A stretch of DNA of 64,000 bases from Clostridia bacterium (GTDB taxonomy: Bacteria; Bacillota; Clostridia; Oscillospirales; Acutalibacteraceae): assembly GCA_017409845.1 (NCBI GenBank), contig JAFQRY010000034.1, forward strand, positions 1 through 64,000, written 5' to 3'. The notes under the pieces were generated by a model. That model saw only the letters and a list, made by a program, of their open reading frames with translations. It was not told the origin of the DNA and searched no databases. The position numbers and the translations under genes are program-made. Within the stretch, counting starts at the first letter, position 1. Every line of letters starts with the position of its first letter. Shown piece by piece: positions 1 through 8,666 of the stretch.

Positions 1-170
1 ACTGTTACCATTTTCTCTACCTCATTTTCAAAGTTTATTTGTTTCAGGTGGTGTTCCCTGTTGACATCTGTATAATAACGCAATTTTTTCATCTTTTGTG
101 CGAAATGTAATTTTTGACATGTTTTTTGTAATTTTTGATGTTTATGCACCGTAAACCAAGCGTAAATCAT

Positions 171-207
171 AAAAAAAGAGCTGCCTCACTTTGTGAGACA
201 GCTTTTT
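171..207 (-). terminator. Intrinsic terminator after jag
   Basis: Read on the minus strand, a stem of about 15 pairs (arms carrying AGCTGTCTCAC and GTGAGGCAGCT) with an AAA loop is followed by a T-run. It lies just past the jag stop codon and closes the rpmH-to-jag operon. The bases to its left (1-170) hold no gene that I can support. Confidence 0.8.
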
Positions 208-211
208 GAAT

Positions 212-1048
212 TTATTTGTTGATTTCGATTTTGCCGTAGAGCGATGCACCAGCGGAGTCTGAGCGGGGTGCTCTTGAGGGTGCAGCGGGAGCATCGTTAT
301 TGTAGCTTCTGCCGCCTCTGTTACCGCCGCGGTAACCGCCTCTGTTGCCGCCCTTGTTATATCCGCCGCGACCTCTGTTGTTGTATCCGCCGCCGTGTGT
401 GGGCTTAACGCCTTCCTCAAGGGTGATAACAACTTTTCTGTCGCCGTCGCTGCCGACTGAATGAGAGGTAACGCCTTCAATCTCCTGAACGGTTGTGTGA
501 ATGATGCGGCGTTCATAAGGATTCATGGGTTCGAGAACAACATTCCTGCCGTATTTTCTTACCTTGGCAGCGTTTTTGCGTGCAAGTGCACGGAGAGTAT
601 TTTCTCTCTTTTCTCTGTAGTTGCCGACGTTGATTGAAACTCGCTTGTAGTCCTCAGAGCCTCTGTTGATAACAAGTCTTGTGAGGTACTGAATAGCATC
701 GAGGGTTTCGCCTCTTCTGCCGATAACCGAGCCGTAATCATCGCCGCATTCAATGGAGATGCGGACATCTTCTTCGTCTGCTTCAACTGAAATTTCAGCA
801 TTTTCAACGCCGAGATTTCTGAGAATGTTGAGAACATATTCCTTTGCTTTTGCGAAGGGATCTTCTTCGAATTCATAGTAGGCTCTCATTTTTGCGGGGG
901 AACCGCCGAAAATTCCGAGAACCTTTGCCTTGGGTCTTTCGATAACATCATATTTAACATCTGCATCCTCGGGAGCTCCGAGAGCTCTGAGGGCAGCATC
1001 TTTTGCTTCTTCAAGAGTTGCGCCAGTGCCAAATGCTTCTTTTATCAA
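212..1048 (-). CDS. jag: Jag/KhpB RNA-binding protein with Gly/Arg-rich tail
   Basis: This is the SpoIIIJ-associated RNA-binding protein KhpB, which partners KhpA and acts in the cytosol on RNA linked to envelope and division functions. In order it shows a Jag-N domain (about residues 1-50), a KH-type domain containing GSVIGRRGETLDAIQ, and an R3H-type domain ending near NPYERRIIHTTVQEIEGV. After these, about 35 residues are almost only Gly, Arg, Asn and Tyr (RGGYRGGNRGG type), which is unusual for the family. The gene directly follows yidC. In-frame GTG codons lie at 1060 and 1057, but the AGGTGG site is best spaced for the TTG at 1048, so that start was chosen; the exact start is uncertain. 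Confidence 0.9.
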   Translation of the reverse strand: MIKEAFGTGATLEEAKDAALRALGAPEDADVKYDVIERPKAKVLGIFGGSPAKMRAYYEFEEDPFAKAKEYVLNILRNLGVENAEISVEADEEDVRISIECGDDYGSVIGRRGETLDAIQYLTRLVINRGSEDYKRVSINVGNYREKRENTLRALARKNAAKVRKYGRNVVLEPMNPYERRIIHTTVQEIEGVTSHSVGSDGDRKVVITLEEGVKPTHGGGYNNRGRGGYNKGGNRGGYRGGNRGGRSYNNDAPAAPSRAPRSDSAGASLYGKIEINK

Positions 1049-1066
1049 AATTTTCACCACCTGAAA

Positions 1067-2029
1067 TTAGTTGTGGTTTTCCTTGTTTTTTGCCATAAGC
1101 TTGGTATTGTTTTCTTTTGAACGGCGCTCAACCGTTTCATCAACCATGAGCTTTGCAATCATCTTTTTGGGGTTGTAGAAGTGACCGATGATAACTGTAG
1201 TAAGGAAACCGAAAATGCTGGATGCAATCCAGTAAATACCGATACCTGCAGGATAATTAACAACAAAATAGAGTGACATAAGGGGCATGCCGAACATCAT
1301 GCAGCCCATCATGGGATTGTTTGCCATTGTGGGGTTTGACTTCTTCTGCTTTATCTGTGAATAGAAGCTTGTTGCCATTGATGAAAGGAAAGAGAGAACG
1401 GGGATAGCCCAGATAACATGAATTTCCTTATGATTCATAGGCACGTCGCCGAGTGAGAAGAGACCGAAGAAATCAAAATTGACGCTCTTTATAGCTTCGT
1501 ATGTTTTTTCGCTTACTCCGGCAATATTCTGAAGTGCAGGATCGTTGATGTTCTGAATAATGAGAAGCTCGCTCAGATGAGTGCTGTTAGCGAACTTTGA
1601 GTTGCCGAGAGTTTTGACTGCATCTGAAAGCAGCTTTATCTCAGCATCGGTAATTCCTGTAAGGAAGTGGCTCAGAGGATAGTAGATAGCACCGATGAGA
1701 CCGAAAAGAAGAACAAACTGGAAAATCATGGGAGCACAGCCCGCATTCATCGGGTTGTAGCCTTCTCTTTGGTAGAGTGCGGTTGTTTCCTCCTGAATCT
1801 TCTGCTGGTTGCCTGCGTATTTCGCCTGGATTTTGCGGATTTTAGCCTGAATACGCTGTGTTTTTGCCATGCCCTTTTGCTGACTGATTGTTGACGGAAC
1901 CATAAGAAGTCTTGCAAATAAAGTCAGCAGTACGATTGAAACAGCATAGTTCCCGAAACCGATGGTATCATAGATGAGTCTGAGCAGGAAACCGAACGGA
2001 ACACCGAGAATTTCATAAAGACCGGTCAT
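1067..2029 (-). CDS. yidC: Membrane protein insertase YidC/Oxa1 family
   Basis: YidC inserts and folds membrane proteins, alone or with the Sec translocon. The 320-residue product has the Gram-positive form without a large periplasmic domain. Visible features are a first hydrophobic helix near residues 10-30, a conserved Arg in [18 protein letters not shown], a charged cytoplasmic hairpin (residues about 50-85), the family motif [20 protein letters not shown], later helices, and a basic C-terminal tail. The ATG at 2029 was chosen because GGAGGACGAAAA precedes it and because it overlaps the yidD stop codon as ATGA; a longer reading frame runs back into yidD. The conserved order rnpA-yidD-yidC-jag supports the call. 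Confidence 0.95.
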   Translation of the reverse strand: MTGLYEILGVPFGFLLRLIYDTIGFGNYAVSIVLLTLFARLLMVPSTISQQKGMAKTQRIQAKIRKIQAKYAGNQQKIQEETTALYQREGYNPMNAGCAPMIFQFVLLFGLIGAIYYPLSHFLTGITDAEIKLLSDAVKTLGNSKFANSTHLSELLIIQNINDPALQNIAGVSEKTYEAIKSVNFDFFGLFSLGDVPMNHKEIHVIWAIPVLSFLSSMATSFYSQIKQKKSNPTMANNPMMGCMMFGMPLMSLYFVVNYPAGIGIYWIASSIFGFLTTVIIGHFYNPKKMIAKLMVDETVERRSKENNTKLMAKNKENHN

Positions 2030-2277
2030 TTTTCGTCCTCCGAGTGTGAATGAGTGTGTTTCTTGGGCGGAACGGGATCGTATCCGCCGGGGAAAAGGAT
2101 ATTGCACCTCATAATTCTGAGAATTGCCATGAGAGTGCCTTTGATTGCACCGTGAATCTGAATGGCTTCAACGGCGTATTGTGAGCAGGTGGGATAATAC
2201 CTGCACACGGGCGGAAACAGCGGGGAAATCCGTTTTTGGTAAAAACGAATCAGCGCAAGCAGAACTCTTTTCATCAA
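2026..2277 (-). CDS. yidD: Membrane protein insertion efficiency factor YidD
   Basis: YidD is a small membrane-associated protein that helps insertion of membrane proteins beside YidC. The 83-residue product begins with an amphipathic, basic helix ([16 protein letters not shown]) and carries the family signature [15 protein letters not shown], followed by GGYDPVPPK. It ends in a His/Ser/Glu-rich tail. It overlaps rnpA upstream and yidC downstream by four bases each (ATGA at both joints), which implies translational coupling in the order typical of Firmicutes. Confidence 0.95.
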   Translation of the reverse strand: MMKRVLLALIRFYQKRISPLFPPVCRYYPTCSQYAVEAIQIHGAIKGTLMAILRIMRCNILFPGGYDPVPPKKHTHSHSEDEK

Positions 2278-2630
2278 AGATCCGCCTCCGCTCTGTTTCT
2301 CACTATTCCGAGCTCCGTTAAATGCGAACGCATAATCGGAACAAGGTCTGTGCTTTTTGCTTTTTTTGTTTTGAACCTTGCAACAAAAACGATATCCCAG
2401 TTACCGCTGCATTCGGGAGAAATTGAGGAGAATGCCGCCCTTATGATGCGGCGGCATCTGTTTCTCTCAACTGCACTGCCGAGCTTTTTAGCGGCAGTAA
2501 TGCCTGTGCGGCATCCCATGCCTCTGTTTTTGACGGCATAGGTAACCAGAACAGGGGAGGTTTTAACCTTACCTCTGCCATAGGCACGGTGGAATTCCGA
2601 ATTTTGCTTCAGGGTTACTGCTCCGGACAT
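2274..2630 (-). CDS. rnpA: Ribonuclease P protein component
   Basis: RnpA is the protein subunit of RNase P, which removes 5' leaders from tRNA precursors. The 118-residue product has the expected length. The conserved RNR region is present as [17 protein letters not shown], preceded by [11 protein letters not shown], and the end of the protein is basic. It lies directly downstream of rpmH, as in nearly all bacteria, and its stop overlaps the yidD start by four bases. The short gap to rpmH suggests shared transcription from the promoter at 2892-2921. Confidence 0.95.
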   Translation of the reverse strand: MSGAVTLKQNSEFHRAYGRGKVKTSPVLVTYAVKNRGMGCRTGITAAKKLGSAVERNRCRRIIRAAFSSISPECSGNWDIVFVARFKTKKAKSTDLVPIMRSHLTELGIVRNRAEADL

Positions 2631-2651
2631 GTTTGAATCAACCCTCTCGGA

Positions 2652-2786
2652 TTAATAAGTGAGCTGCTTTCTGCCCTTTGCTCTGCGGCGTGCAAGAACC
2701 TTGCGGCCGTTTCTGTCAGCCATTCTCTTGCGGAAGCCGTGTTCCATCTTGCGATGACGCTTCTTGGGCTGGTAAGTTCTTTTCAT
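2652..2786 (-). CDS. rpmH: Ribosomal protein bL34
   Basis: This 44-residue gene encodes large-subunit ribosomal protein L34. It begins [20 protein letters not shown] and ends [13 protein letters not shown], which matches the whole family: highly basic, with the [14 protein letters not shown] core. AACGGAGGTTAGTAAA precedes the ATG at 2786. It is the first gene of the minus-strand operon rpmH-rnpA-yidD-yidC-jag and diverges from dnaA, the classical gene order around a bacterial dnaA locus. Confidence 0.97.
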   Translation of the reverse strand: MKRTYQPKKRHRKMEHGFRKRMADRNGRKVLARRRAKGRKQLTY

Positions 2787-2891
2787 TTTACTAACCTCCG
2801 TTTCACTTTATATCTTCAGATTGTATGCTTTTAAAACAGCGTGGCAATCTGAGCATGACAAATAAAGGGTAAAATACCCCTCGGAATACAC

Positions 2892-2921
2892 ATTATATAA
2901 CAGCTTGACCATGAATGTCAA
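2892..2921 (-). promoter_or_regulatory. Sigma-A promoter of the rpmH operon
   Basis: On the minus strand TTGACA (2916-2921) and TATAAT (2892-2897) are separated by 18 bases. The leader to the rpmH ATG is about 100 bases and contains a small hairpin (CAGATTG pairing with CAATCTG at 2817-2851). Confidence 0.75.
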
Positions 2922-2959
2922 CATTTTTTTGAATTTAATTGATTTTCTTTTCTTTTTTG

Positions 2960-2988
2960 TTGAAATATCGGAATTCTTATGTTATACT
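2960..2988 (+). promoter_or_regulatory. Sigma-A promoter of dnaA
   Basis: TTGAAA (2960-2965) and TATACT (2983-2988) have a 17-base spacer and lie about 80 bases before the dnaA ATG. No cluster of TTATNCACA-type DnaA boxes is visible in the rpmH-dnaA gap (2787-3066), so I do not call an origin here. Confidence 0.65.
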
Positions 2989-3066
2989 CTATTATGTATC
3001 GTTATCGTTAAAATGAGAAAGAATGCGTAAAATTATAAAGAAACCGAAAGATAAGGAGGATATTGC

Positions 3067-4386
3067 ATGGAATCGCTCAAAGAGATGTGGCAGCTCGTGC
3101 GTGAACAGCTTAAAGCCAGCTGCGGCGAGGTTATTTATGAGATGTGGATAATGCCGCTTGAGATAATCCGTTTTGACGGAACAAAAGCCGAAATTGAAGC
3201 AAGCGAATTTGCAAAAGGTATAATAGAAAAAAGATTCAGCGATGATCTTAAGGAAGCGTTCAGAGCAGTAATGGGCTTTGATGTTGAGGTGGTAATTGTC
3301 GGCCCCGATAAACCGTCGGCAGCCAAGGCACAGCCCGAAAGAAACAAGGCACCGTCGGTAACCTCGACAAGTATTGAAACAAACACATTCGAGACCTTTG
3401 TTGTGGGTTCATCAAACAGATTTGCCCATGCGGCTGCTCAGGCAGTTGCCGCAACTCCCGGCTCGGCATATAATCCGCTTTTTATTTACGGTAATTCCGG
3501 TCTCGGAAAAACCCATCTTCTCTGTGCTATCAGCAACGAGGTGAAGCGTAACAATCCCGACGCGGATATTATTTTCACCAGAGGCGAGGATTTTGTTACC
3601 CTCATCATTGAAGGCATCAAGGAAAAGAAGATGAAGGAAATCCACGAGAAATACAGAAACTGCGATATGCTTCTCGTTGACGATATCCAGTTTATTGCGG
3701 GTAAGGAATCAACTCAGGAGGAATTCTTCCACACCTTCAATGCACTCACCCAGGATAACAAGCAGATTGTTCTGACCTCCGACCGTGCACCGAAGGATAT
3801 TGAAATCCTTGACGAAAGACTCCGCAACCGTTTTGAATGGGGTCTTATCGCCGACATTCAGCCGCCCGATATCGAAACAAGAATGGCGATTATCCAGCGC
3901 AAGGCAACAACTCTCGGTCTTGAGCTTCCGCAGGATGTGGTTCAGTTTGTTGCTGAAAAAATCAAAACAAATATCCGTCAGCTTGAGGGTGCAGTCAAAA
4001 AAATCAATGCACTTGTCAATATCGAGGGAGCTTCAATCAACATAGCAATGGCACAGAACGCCATCAAGGATATTATGAACGACAGCAGACCTGTTTCTTC
4101 TATTGTGGGTAATATCATCGCAGAAACATCAAGAACCTTCGGCGTTCCCCAGGCGGATATCACTTCAAAAAAGAAGGATGCAAAAACCGCAAAGGCAAGA
4201 CAGGTTGCAATCTATATCGTCAGAGAAATCACCGATCTTACGCAGAAGGAAATCAGCGAGTATTTCGGCAACAGAGACCGCACAACCATCCTCTATTCGA
4301 TTGAATCAATCAAGCAGGAGGTTGAGAGAGATTCTTCTCTTAAAAAGACGGTTGACAACATAATCAAGAATGCCCGCGAGCAGTAA
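3067..4386 (+). CDS. dnaA: Chromosomal replication initiator DnaA
   Basis: DnaA binds origin DnaA boxes, oligomerises with ATP and opens the duplex. The 439-residue product contains an N-terminal domain I (about 1-75), a short linker (about 80-110), the AAA+ core with Walker A GNSGLGKTH and Walker B LLVDDIQF, and the C-terminal helix-turn-helix domain with GNRDRTTILYSIESI. The signature usually reads RDHTT; here the His is Arg. AAGGAGG lies seven bases before the ATG. Unusually, ftsY rather than dnaN follows. The divergent partner is rpmH. Confidence 0.97.
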   Translation: MESLKEMWQLVREQLKASCGEVIYEMWIMPLEIIRFDGTKAEIEASEFAKGIIEKRFSDDLKEAFRAVMGFDVEVVIVGPDKPSAAKAQPERNKAPSVTSTSIETNTFETFVVGSSNRFAHAAAQAVAATPGSAYNPLFIYGNSGLGKTHLLCAISNEVKRNNPDADIIFTRGEDFVTLIIEGIKEKKMKEIHEKYRNCDMLLVDDIQFIAGKESTQEEFFHTFNALTQDNKQIVLTSDRAPKDIEILDERLRNRFEWGLIADIQPPDIETRMAIIQRKATTLGLELPQDVVQFVAEKIKTNIRQLEGAVKKINALVNIEGASINIAMAQNAIKDIMNDSRPVSSIVGNIIAETSRTFGVPQADITSKKKDAKTAKARQVAIYIVREITDLTQKEISEYFGNRDRTTILYSIESIKQEVERDSSLKKTVDNIIKNAREQ

Positions 4387-4429
4387 CGGCAGACAACATT
4401 ACTATACATTTTATATATAGAGGTACACA

Positions 4430-5353
4430 ATGGGACTTTTCAAACGAATAAATCAGGGTCTTAAAAAGACCAGAGATAATATGACCGGCGCAATCAATGC
4501 CGCTCTTCACGGAAAAAATGAAATAGACGATGAGTTCTATGACGAGCTTGAAGAAATACTTGTCATGTCCGATGTCGGCGTGACAACGGCAATGGAAATT
4601 GTTGAGAAGCTCCGTGATGCGGTATTCAAAAAGGGTCTTCGCAGGGCAAAGGATGTCAAGAAGGAAATCAAAAATATCGTTGCCGAGCTTCTCAGCGGCG
4701 GAGAAGAAATTGATATGATTACCGTGCCTTCGGTTATCCTTGTTATCGGTGTTAACGGCGTCGGAAAAACAACCTCCATCGGCAAGATGGCTGCGATGTT
4801 CAAGGCGGAGGGCAAAAAGGTTATTCTCGGTGCTGCAGATACCTTCAGAGCAGCGGCGATTGACCAGCTTGAAATCTGGGCAGACCGTGCAGGTGTTGAT
4901 ATCGTAAAGCACAAGGAAGGTGCTGACCCCGCAGCTGTTGTCTTTGATACAATCGAAGCAGGCAAGGCGAGAAATGCCGATATCATTATCTGCGATACCG
5001 CAGGCAGACTTCATAATAAGAAAAACCTTATGGAGGAGCTTGCAAAGATTTACAGAATCATGGACCGTCAGCTTCCGTATGCCGACCGTGAAATTCTGCT
5101 TGTGCTTGATGCAACAACGGGTCAGAATGCGGTTAATCAGGCGAAGGAATTCAAGGATGTTGCCGAAATTACGGGTATCATCCTCACAAAGCTTGACGGC
5201 ACCGCAAAGGGCGGCGTTGTGCTTGCAATCAAGAATGACCTCAAGGTGCCCGTTAAATTTATCGGTGTCGGCGAAGGAATCGACGATCTCAGGCCCTTCA
5301 ATCCCCATGCTTTTGCGGAAGGTCTGTTTGAAGAAGACAATGACGAGGAATAA
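4430..5353 (+). CDS. ftsY: Signal recognition particle receptor FtsY
   Basis: FtsY is the SRP receptor GTPase that docks ribosome-nascent-chain complexes at the membrane. The 307-residue product has the four-helix N domain and the G domain with G1 [37 protein letters not shown] and the C-terminal [12 protein letters not shown]. The acidic N-terminal A domain found in E. coli is nearly absent, as in many Firmicutes. It starts 43 bases after dnaA and is followed six bases later by rdgB, so it probably belongs to a dnaA-ftsY-rdgB-yhbY run. SmpB and tmRNA lie just downstream, making a translation and targeting cluster. Confidence 0.95.
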   Translation: MGLFKRINQGLKKTRDNMTGAINAALHGKNEIDDEFYDELEEILVMSDVGVTTAMEIVEKLRDAVFKKGLRRAKDVKKEIKNIVAELLSGGEEIDMITVPSVILVIGVNGVGKTTSIGKMAAMFKAEGKKVILGAADTFRAAAIDQLEIWADRAGVDIVKHKEGADPAAVVFDTIEAGKARNADIIICDTAGRLHNKKNLMEELAKIYRIMDRQLPYADREILLVLDATTGQNAVNQAKEFKDVAEITGIILTKLDGTAKGGVVLAIKNDLKVPVKFIGVGEGIDDLRPFNPHAFAEGLFEEDNDEE

Positions 5354-5358
5354 TAAAT

Positions 5359-5958
5359 ATGGATTATTTAATTGCCACACATAATATGAAAAAGAGAGAC
5401 GAGATGCAGAGAATTCTGGCTCCTCTCGGAATCCGTGTTCTTCTTGCGGAGGAAGCAGGTATTGACCTTACCGATGCAGAAGAAACAGGAACAACCTTTG
5501 AAGAAAATGCATTTATCAAAGCCGAAAGCGGCTGCAGAGAAAGCGGAATGCCCTGCATTGCGGATGATTCGGGTCTTGCAGTTGATTTTCTTGACGGTGC
5601 TCCCGGTGTTTATTCCGCGAGATATGCGGGCGAGCACGGCGATGACGATGCAAACAACAAAAAGCTCCTCAAGGCACTCGAAAATGTTGAGCCCGCCGGA
5701 AGAGGTGCTGCATATGTAAGCGTTGCATGCTGCGTTTATCCCGACGGCAGAAAGCTTATTGCAAGGGGAGAATGCAGAGGCACTATCGGATACGAAGAAA
5801 TCGGCAGCGGCGGCTTCGGCTACGACCCCCTTTTCCTTCCCGTTGAATACGGCGGAGAAAAGACAATGGCTCAGCTTACCGCCGAAGAAAAGGACGCAAT
5901 CAGCCACAGAGGCAAGTCGGTGCGTCTTCTTGCAGAGCAGATAGAGGAGGGTAATTGA
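5359..5958 (+). CDS. rdgB: XTP/dITP diphosphatase (RdgB/HAM1 family)
   Basis: The enzyme hydrolyses non-canonical purine nucleoside triphosphates (XTP, ITP, dITP) to monophosphates and so cleans the nucleotide pool. The 199-residue length is typical. Family motifs are ATHNMKKRDEM near the start, TFEENAFIKAES, ADDSGLAVDFLDGAPGVYSARYAG, GSGGFGYDPLFLP and SHRGKSVR near the end. It starts six bases after ftsY and its TGA shares one base with the ATG of the next gene (TGATG), indicating coupled translation. Confidence 0.95.
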   Translation: MDYLIATHNMKKRDEMQRILAPLGIRVLLAEEAGIDLTDAEETGTTFEENAFIKAESGCRESGMPCIADDSGLAVDFLDGAPGVYSARYAGEHGDDDANNKKLLKALENVEPAGRGAAYVSVACCVYPDGRKLIARGECRGTIGYEEIGSGGFGYDPLFLPVEYGGEKTMAQLTAEEKDAISHRGKSVRLLAEQIEEGN

Positions 5959-6389
5959 TGACGAGCAAAGAAAGAGCGGCACTCAGAGCACAGGCAAACG
6001 GTCTTGAACCCCTTTTTCAGATAGGCAAGGGCGGAATTTCCGATGCACTGGTTGAGCAGACCGCGGATGCTCTCAGAAAAAGAGAGCTTATAAAGCTGAA
6101 GGTTCTTCTTGAAAGTGCTCCCGAAAGCCCGAGAGAATTTGCCGATAAGCTTGCCGAGGCAACGGGCAGCGAGGTTGTGCAGGTTGTCGGAGGAAGCATC
6201 GTTTTCTATAAAGAAAATCCCGACAAGGATAAGGATGAGAAAAAGAAGAAGCCCGCAAAGAAGGGCAAGCCTCTTTCAAGAGTAAAAGCAAAGAGAGCGG
6301 CTGCCGCAAAGCGTGAAGCTGAAGAAAAAAAGAATAAAAAAGATTTTTATGCAAAGAAGCGTGCATATAAGGCGAAAACCGCAAAATAA
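5958..6389 (+). CDS. yhbY: YhbY-family CRM-domain RNA-binding protein
   Basis: YhbY proteins have a single CRM domain and bind pre-50S ribosomal RNA. Residues 1-93 form that domain: ALRAQANGLEPLFQIGKGGIS, VEQTADALRKRELIKLKVL and VVQVVGGSIVFYKE. Normal family members stop close to residue 95. This one continues for about 50 residues made almost only of Lys, Ala, Arg and Glu, a likely disordered rRNA-binding extension. The ATG at 5958 overlaps the rdgB stop; the TTG one codon earlier is less likely. Confidence 0.9.
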   Translation: MTSKERAALRAQANGLEPLFQIGKGGISDALVEQTADALRKRELIKLKVLLESAPESPREFADKLAEATGSEVVQVVGGSIVFYKENPDKDKDEKKKKPAKKGKPLSRVKAKRAAAAKREAEEKKNKKDFYAKKRAYKAKTAK

Positions 6390-6466
6390 TGTGTTTGCAG
6401 CCGGAACGCAACACATTATTTCCGATTTGAAAAAATTTTGTGTTCCGATGCAACAAAAATCGGGTA

Positions 6467-6496
6467 TTGACACACTTATATAATGTGTGGTACAAT
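6467..6496 (+). promoter_or_regulatory. Sigma-A promoter of smpB
   Basis: TTGACA (6467-6472) and TACAAT (6491-6496) are separated by 18 bases and end 25 bases before the smpB ATG. Confidence 0.65.
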
Positions 6497-6520
6497 CGCA
6501 AATCACGAAAGGTAAATAAA

Positions 6521-6979
6521 ATGGAGAAAAACGGCTCAATCAGAATAATCGCTCAGAACAAGAAAGCGTACCACGATTTTTTTGTTCTTGAAAAGCTTGA
6601 AGCAGGGATTGAGCTTTTCGGTACGGAGGTCAAATCCATCCGTCAGGGAAAAATCAATCTTAAGGATTCTTGGTGCTTTGTCAAGGACGGCGAGATGTTT
6701 GTCAACGGCATGCATATCAGCCCTTACGAGCACGGCAACATCTTTAACCGCGACCCTCTGAGGACAAAAAGGCTTCTTCTTCACAAGCGTGAAATAAAAA
6801 GACTTTATTCTCAGGTCAAGCAGGAGGGTCTTGCAATTGTTCCGCTGAGTGTGTATTTTACCAAAGGCAGAGCAAAGGTTGAAATCGGGCTCTGTAAAGG
6901 TAAAAAGCTTTACGATAAACGTGAAGTTGCAGCAAAAAAAGATGCTCAGAGAACGATTGAACGCAATCTCAGAAGATAA
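6521..6979 (+). CDS. smpB: SsrA-binding protein SmpB
   Basis: SmpB binds tmRNA and mimics a tRNA anticodon arm during trans-translation, rescuing stalled ribosomes. The 152-residue product has the full family length: AQNKKAYHDFFVLEKLEAGI, LFGTEVKSIRQGKINLKDSW, HISPYEHGN, DPLRTKRLLLHKREI and the basic C-terminal tail GKKLYDKREVAAKKDAQR. The ATG at 6521 follows a GAAAGG site; upstream codons would make a non-conserved extension. Its partner RNA gene ssrA starts 40 bases downstream. Confidence 0.96.
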   Translation: MEKNGSIRIIAQNKKAYHDFFVLEKLEAGIELFGTEVKSIRQGKINLKDSWCFVKDGEMFVNGMHISPYEHGNIFNRDPLRTKRLLLHKREIKRLYSQVKQEGLAIVPLSVYFTKGRAKVEIGLCKGKKLYDKREVAAKKDAQRTIERNLRR

Positions 6980-7019
6980 AAAATCACAGCATGAAGCACG
7001 AAAGAGCTTCACCATATAT

Positions 7020-7368
7020 GGGGATGAAAGGATTTCGACGGGGAATCTGAGCCCGGATAAGCGAGTAGCGGTGCGGGACCGCTATAAAATCCGCAATTCT
7101 TAAATTTAAACGACAACAATAAAGTTGCACTTGCTGCTTAACTAAGCAGCCGTCTCTGTGCGGAGGACTGCGGCCGCATAAGAGGCGTCGATGAGCAGTG
7201 AACGTGAACGGGTAACGGCGGATAGCCCGTCATGCATAATCTGTCTACCAAGCATCGGAGCCTGCCCTTCGGCGTCGGTGTAAGGGAATGTTAAAAGACG
7301 GGATACACTCGTAGAAGGTCCCTGCAAGGATTTTTCGGACGCGGTTTCGATTACCGCCATCTCCACCA
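7020..7368 (+). ncRNA. ssrA: Transfer-messenger RNA (tmRNA)
   Basis: tmRNA rescues stalled ribosomes and appends a degradation tag. The acceptor stem is GGGGATG at 7020-7026 paired with CATCTCC at 7358-7364, followed by A and an encoded CCA (7366-7368). GGATTTCGACGGGG at the 5' end and GGTTTCGATTACCGCC at the 3' end form the tRNA-like domain. The tag frame ends NDNNKVALAA, with codons at 7109-7138 and TAA at 7139-7141; the canonical ALAA ending is present. The exact resume codon cannot be fixed by eye. The gene lies directly after smpB. Confidence 0.96.
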
Positions 7369-7369
7369 G

Positions 7370-7401
7370 GACATTGTCTTGCTTTTTTGCAAGACAATGT
7401 C
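7370..7401 (+). terminator. Hairpin after ssrA
   Basis: A perfect 13-bp stem (GACATTGTCTTGC with GCAAGACAATGTC) encloses a six-T loop immediately after the tmRNA CCA end. No T-run follows, so it may serve 3'-end processing or protection rather than classic termination. Confidence 0.55.
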
Positions 7402-7515
7402 AATGAAATCCGTTCTTGAAAAACGGATGAAACAGTGCAAAATCATTAAAATATTACCAAACCTATCGTAGTAGGGGCACATGAGAAAAGTACATTATAA
7501 AAAGGAGGAAAAAAG

Positions 7516-8613
7516 ATGAAGAAAAAAGCAAACCTTGCCGTTATCGGTGTTGCAGTGGTTGCTGCCTGCCTTGTGGCGGTTGCGGGAACACTCGTTTTCA
7601 AGGCGAGAGTCGATATGCCTCCCGCAGAAAATACCGAGCTTACCGAAAGCATCGGCAACAATTATTATTTCCCCGAAGAAACAGAGAAGCAGACTGTCGG
7701 AGAAACAATCGGTTCGATTATCGACTACACAGCTCAGGTTATCACCGAAGCAGAAACAACCCGCCCTGCTCCCACAACGAAGCCTCAGTCAACAACAAAG
7801 ACTGAGCCGACCACCATGGACACAGATAACCTTATCGGAGCAGCAGGTACTCCCGATAAAAAGCCCTCAACAACAGCCTCATCGGAAGAACCGACCGAAG
7901 AAATAACCGTTCCTCAGCTTCAGGCAGGTCCCAACAGCGGCGTTGCGGTTACTCCGAGCAAAAACCTTCCTCAGGATATGTCATTTGCAGGCCTCAGCCT
8001 CATGGGCTATGATGTTATCGGCGGCAAAGCATACATATATAATGATGATAAAGACCCTGATTGCTTCCAGGCAAATCTCGGCTACACACCTCTTTATGAC
8101 TGGGGTGCAGGTCTTATTGACTTCAGCATTGAAACAACAAGACTTGATTTCAATTATGATAATAAACAATACAGAATCCAGCTCTGGAAGGGTCAGTATA
8201 TTTCAGGCTCAATCGGCACCGTCGGCGGTGAAATCGGTGTTTATACCCGTCCCAAAGGTTCGGTAGGTCAGTTCTACAACTGTGCTGAGCAGGATGACTG
8301 GCTCAAGATGGAAATGACTGTTTTCTGGGATGAGTTCGACAACGGCGAATATCTTCCTCAGTTCACAAGAAACTACAATGATTTCTGGTGGGCAACAGGC
8401 TTCGTTGACGGTCAGCTCAAAGACCGCAAGGATTCCAACACCCTCAGAGTTCTCGGCAGAATCACCTTTGAATCGGTTGAGCAGGCAGAGGCTTTTGACG
8501 GAGCTATGTCAAAGAAAGGCTTCATAAAGGTTGAAGAATTCTCACCCTATGAGATTGACACCTACAAGCGTCACGAAAAGGATGTTATTTTCATCTGGCA
8601 GAATATAAGATAA
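7516..8613 (+). CDS. Membrane-anchored DUF4474-like surface protein A
   Basis: The 365-residue product has one N-terminal hydrophobic segment (about residues 8-28) that acts as a signal or anchor, a Thr/Pro/Glu-rich linker (about 30-135) and a C-terminal globular domain of about 220 residues. That domain has a distinctive run of aromatic motifs, including WKGQYISGSIGTVGGEIGVY and FTRNYNDFWWATGFVDGQL. I believe it is DUF4474 (from memory, not searched); the function is unknown. The next gene encodes a paralogue with the same architecture 53 bases downstream, so the two probably form an operon. AAGGAGGAAAAAAG precedes the ATG. Confidence 0.8.
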   Translation: MKKKANLAVIGVAVVAACLVAVAGTLVFKARVDMPPAENTELTESIGNNYYFPEETEKQTVGETIGSIIDYTAQVITEAETTRPAPTTKPQSTTKTEPTTMDTDNLIGAAGTPDKKPSTTASSEEPTEEITVPQLQAGPNSGVAVTPSKNLPQDMSFAGLSLMGYDVIGGKAYIYNDDKDPDCFQANLGYTPLYDWGAGLIDFSIETTRLDFNYDNKQYRIQLWKGQYISGSIGTVGGEIGVYTRPKGSVGQFYNCAEQDDWLKMEMTVFWDEFDNGEYLPQFTRNYNDFWWATGFVDGQLKDRKDSNTLRVLGRITFESVEQAEAFDGAMSKKGFIKVEEFSPYEIDTYKRHEKDVIFIWQNIR

Positions 8614-8666
8614 GGAAATAAGCCTCACAGAGGTTAAGGTATAATATTATTAAGGAGGAATTTGCG

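Noticed and set aside
2787..3066. Replication origin between rpmH and dnaA
   Set aside because: The gene layout is suggestive, but no cluster of DnaA boxes or obvious AT-rich 13-mers was found; the gap is explained by two sigma-A promoters and leaders.
4364..5380. 338-codon minus-strand open frame opposite ftsY
   Set aside because: It is the antisense shadow of ftsY, with no ribosome site, a composition rich in Cys/His/Asn and no family pattern.
5368..5982. 204-codon minus-strand open frame opposite rdgB
   Set aside because: It lies fully antisense to a well-supported enzyme gene and shows no recognisable motif.
7370..7401. attC/att-like site after ssrA as a genomic-island junction
   Set aside because: tmRNA 3' ends are common integration targets, but no integrase gene and no direct repeat of the ssrA end were seen downstream.
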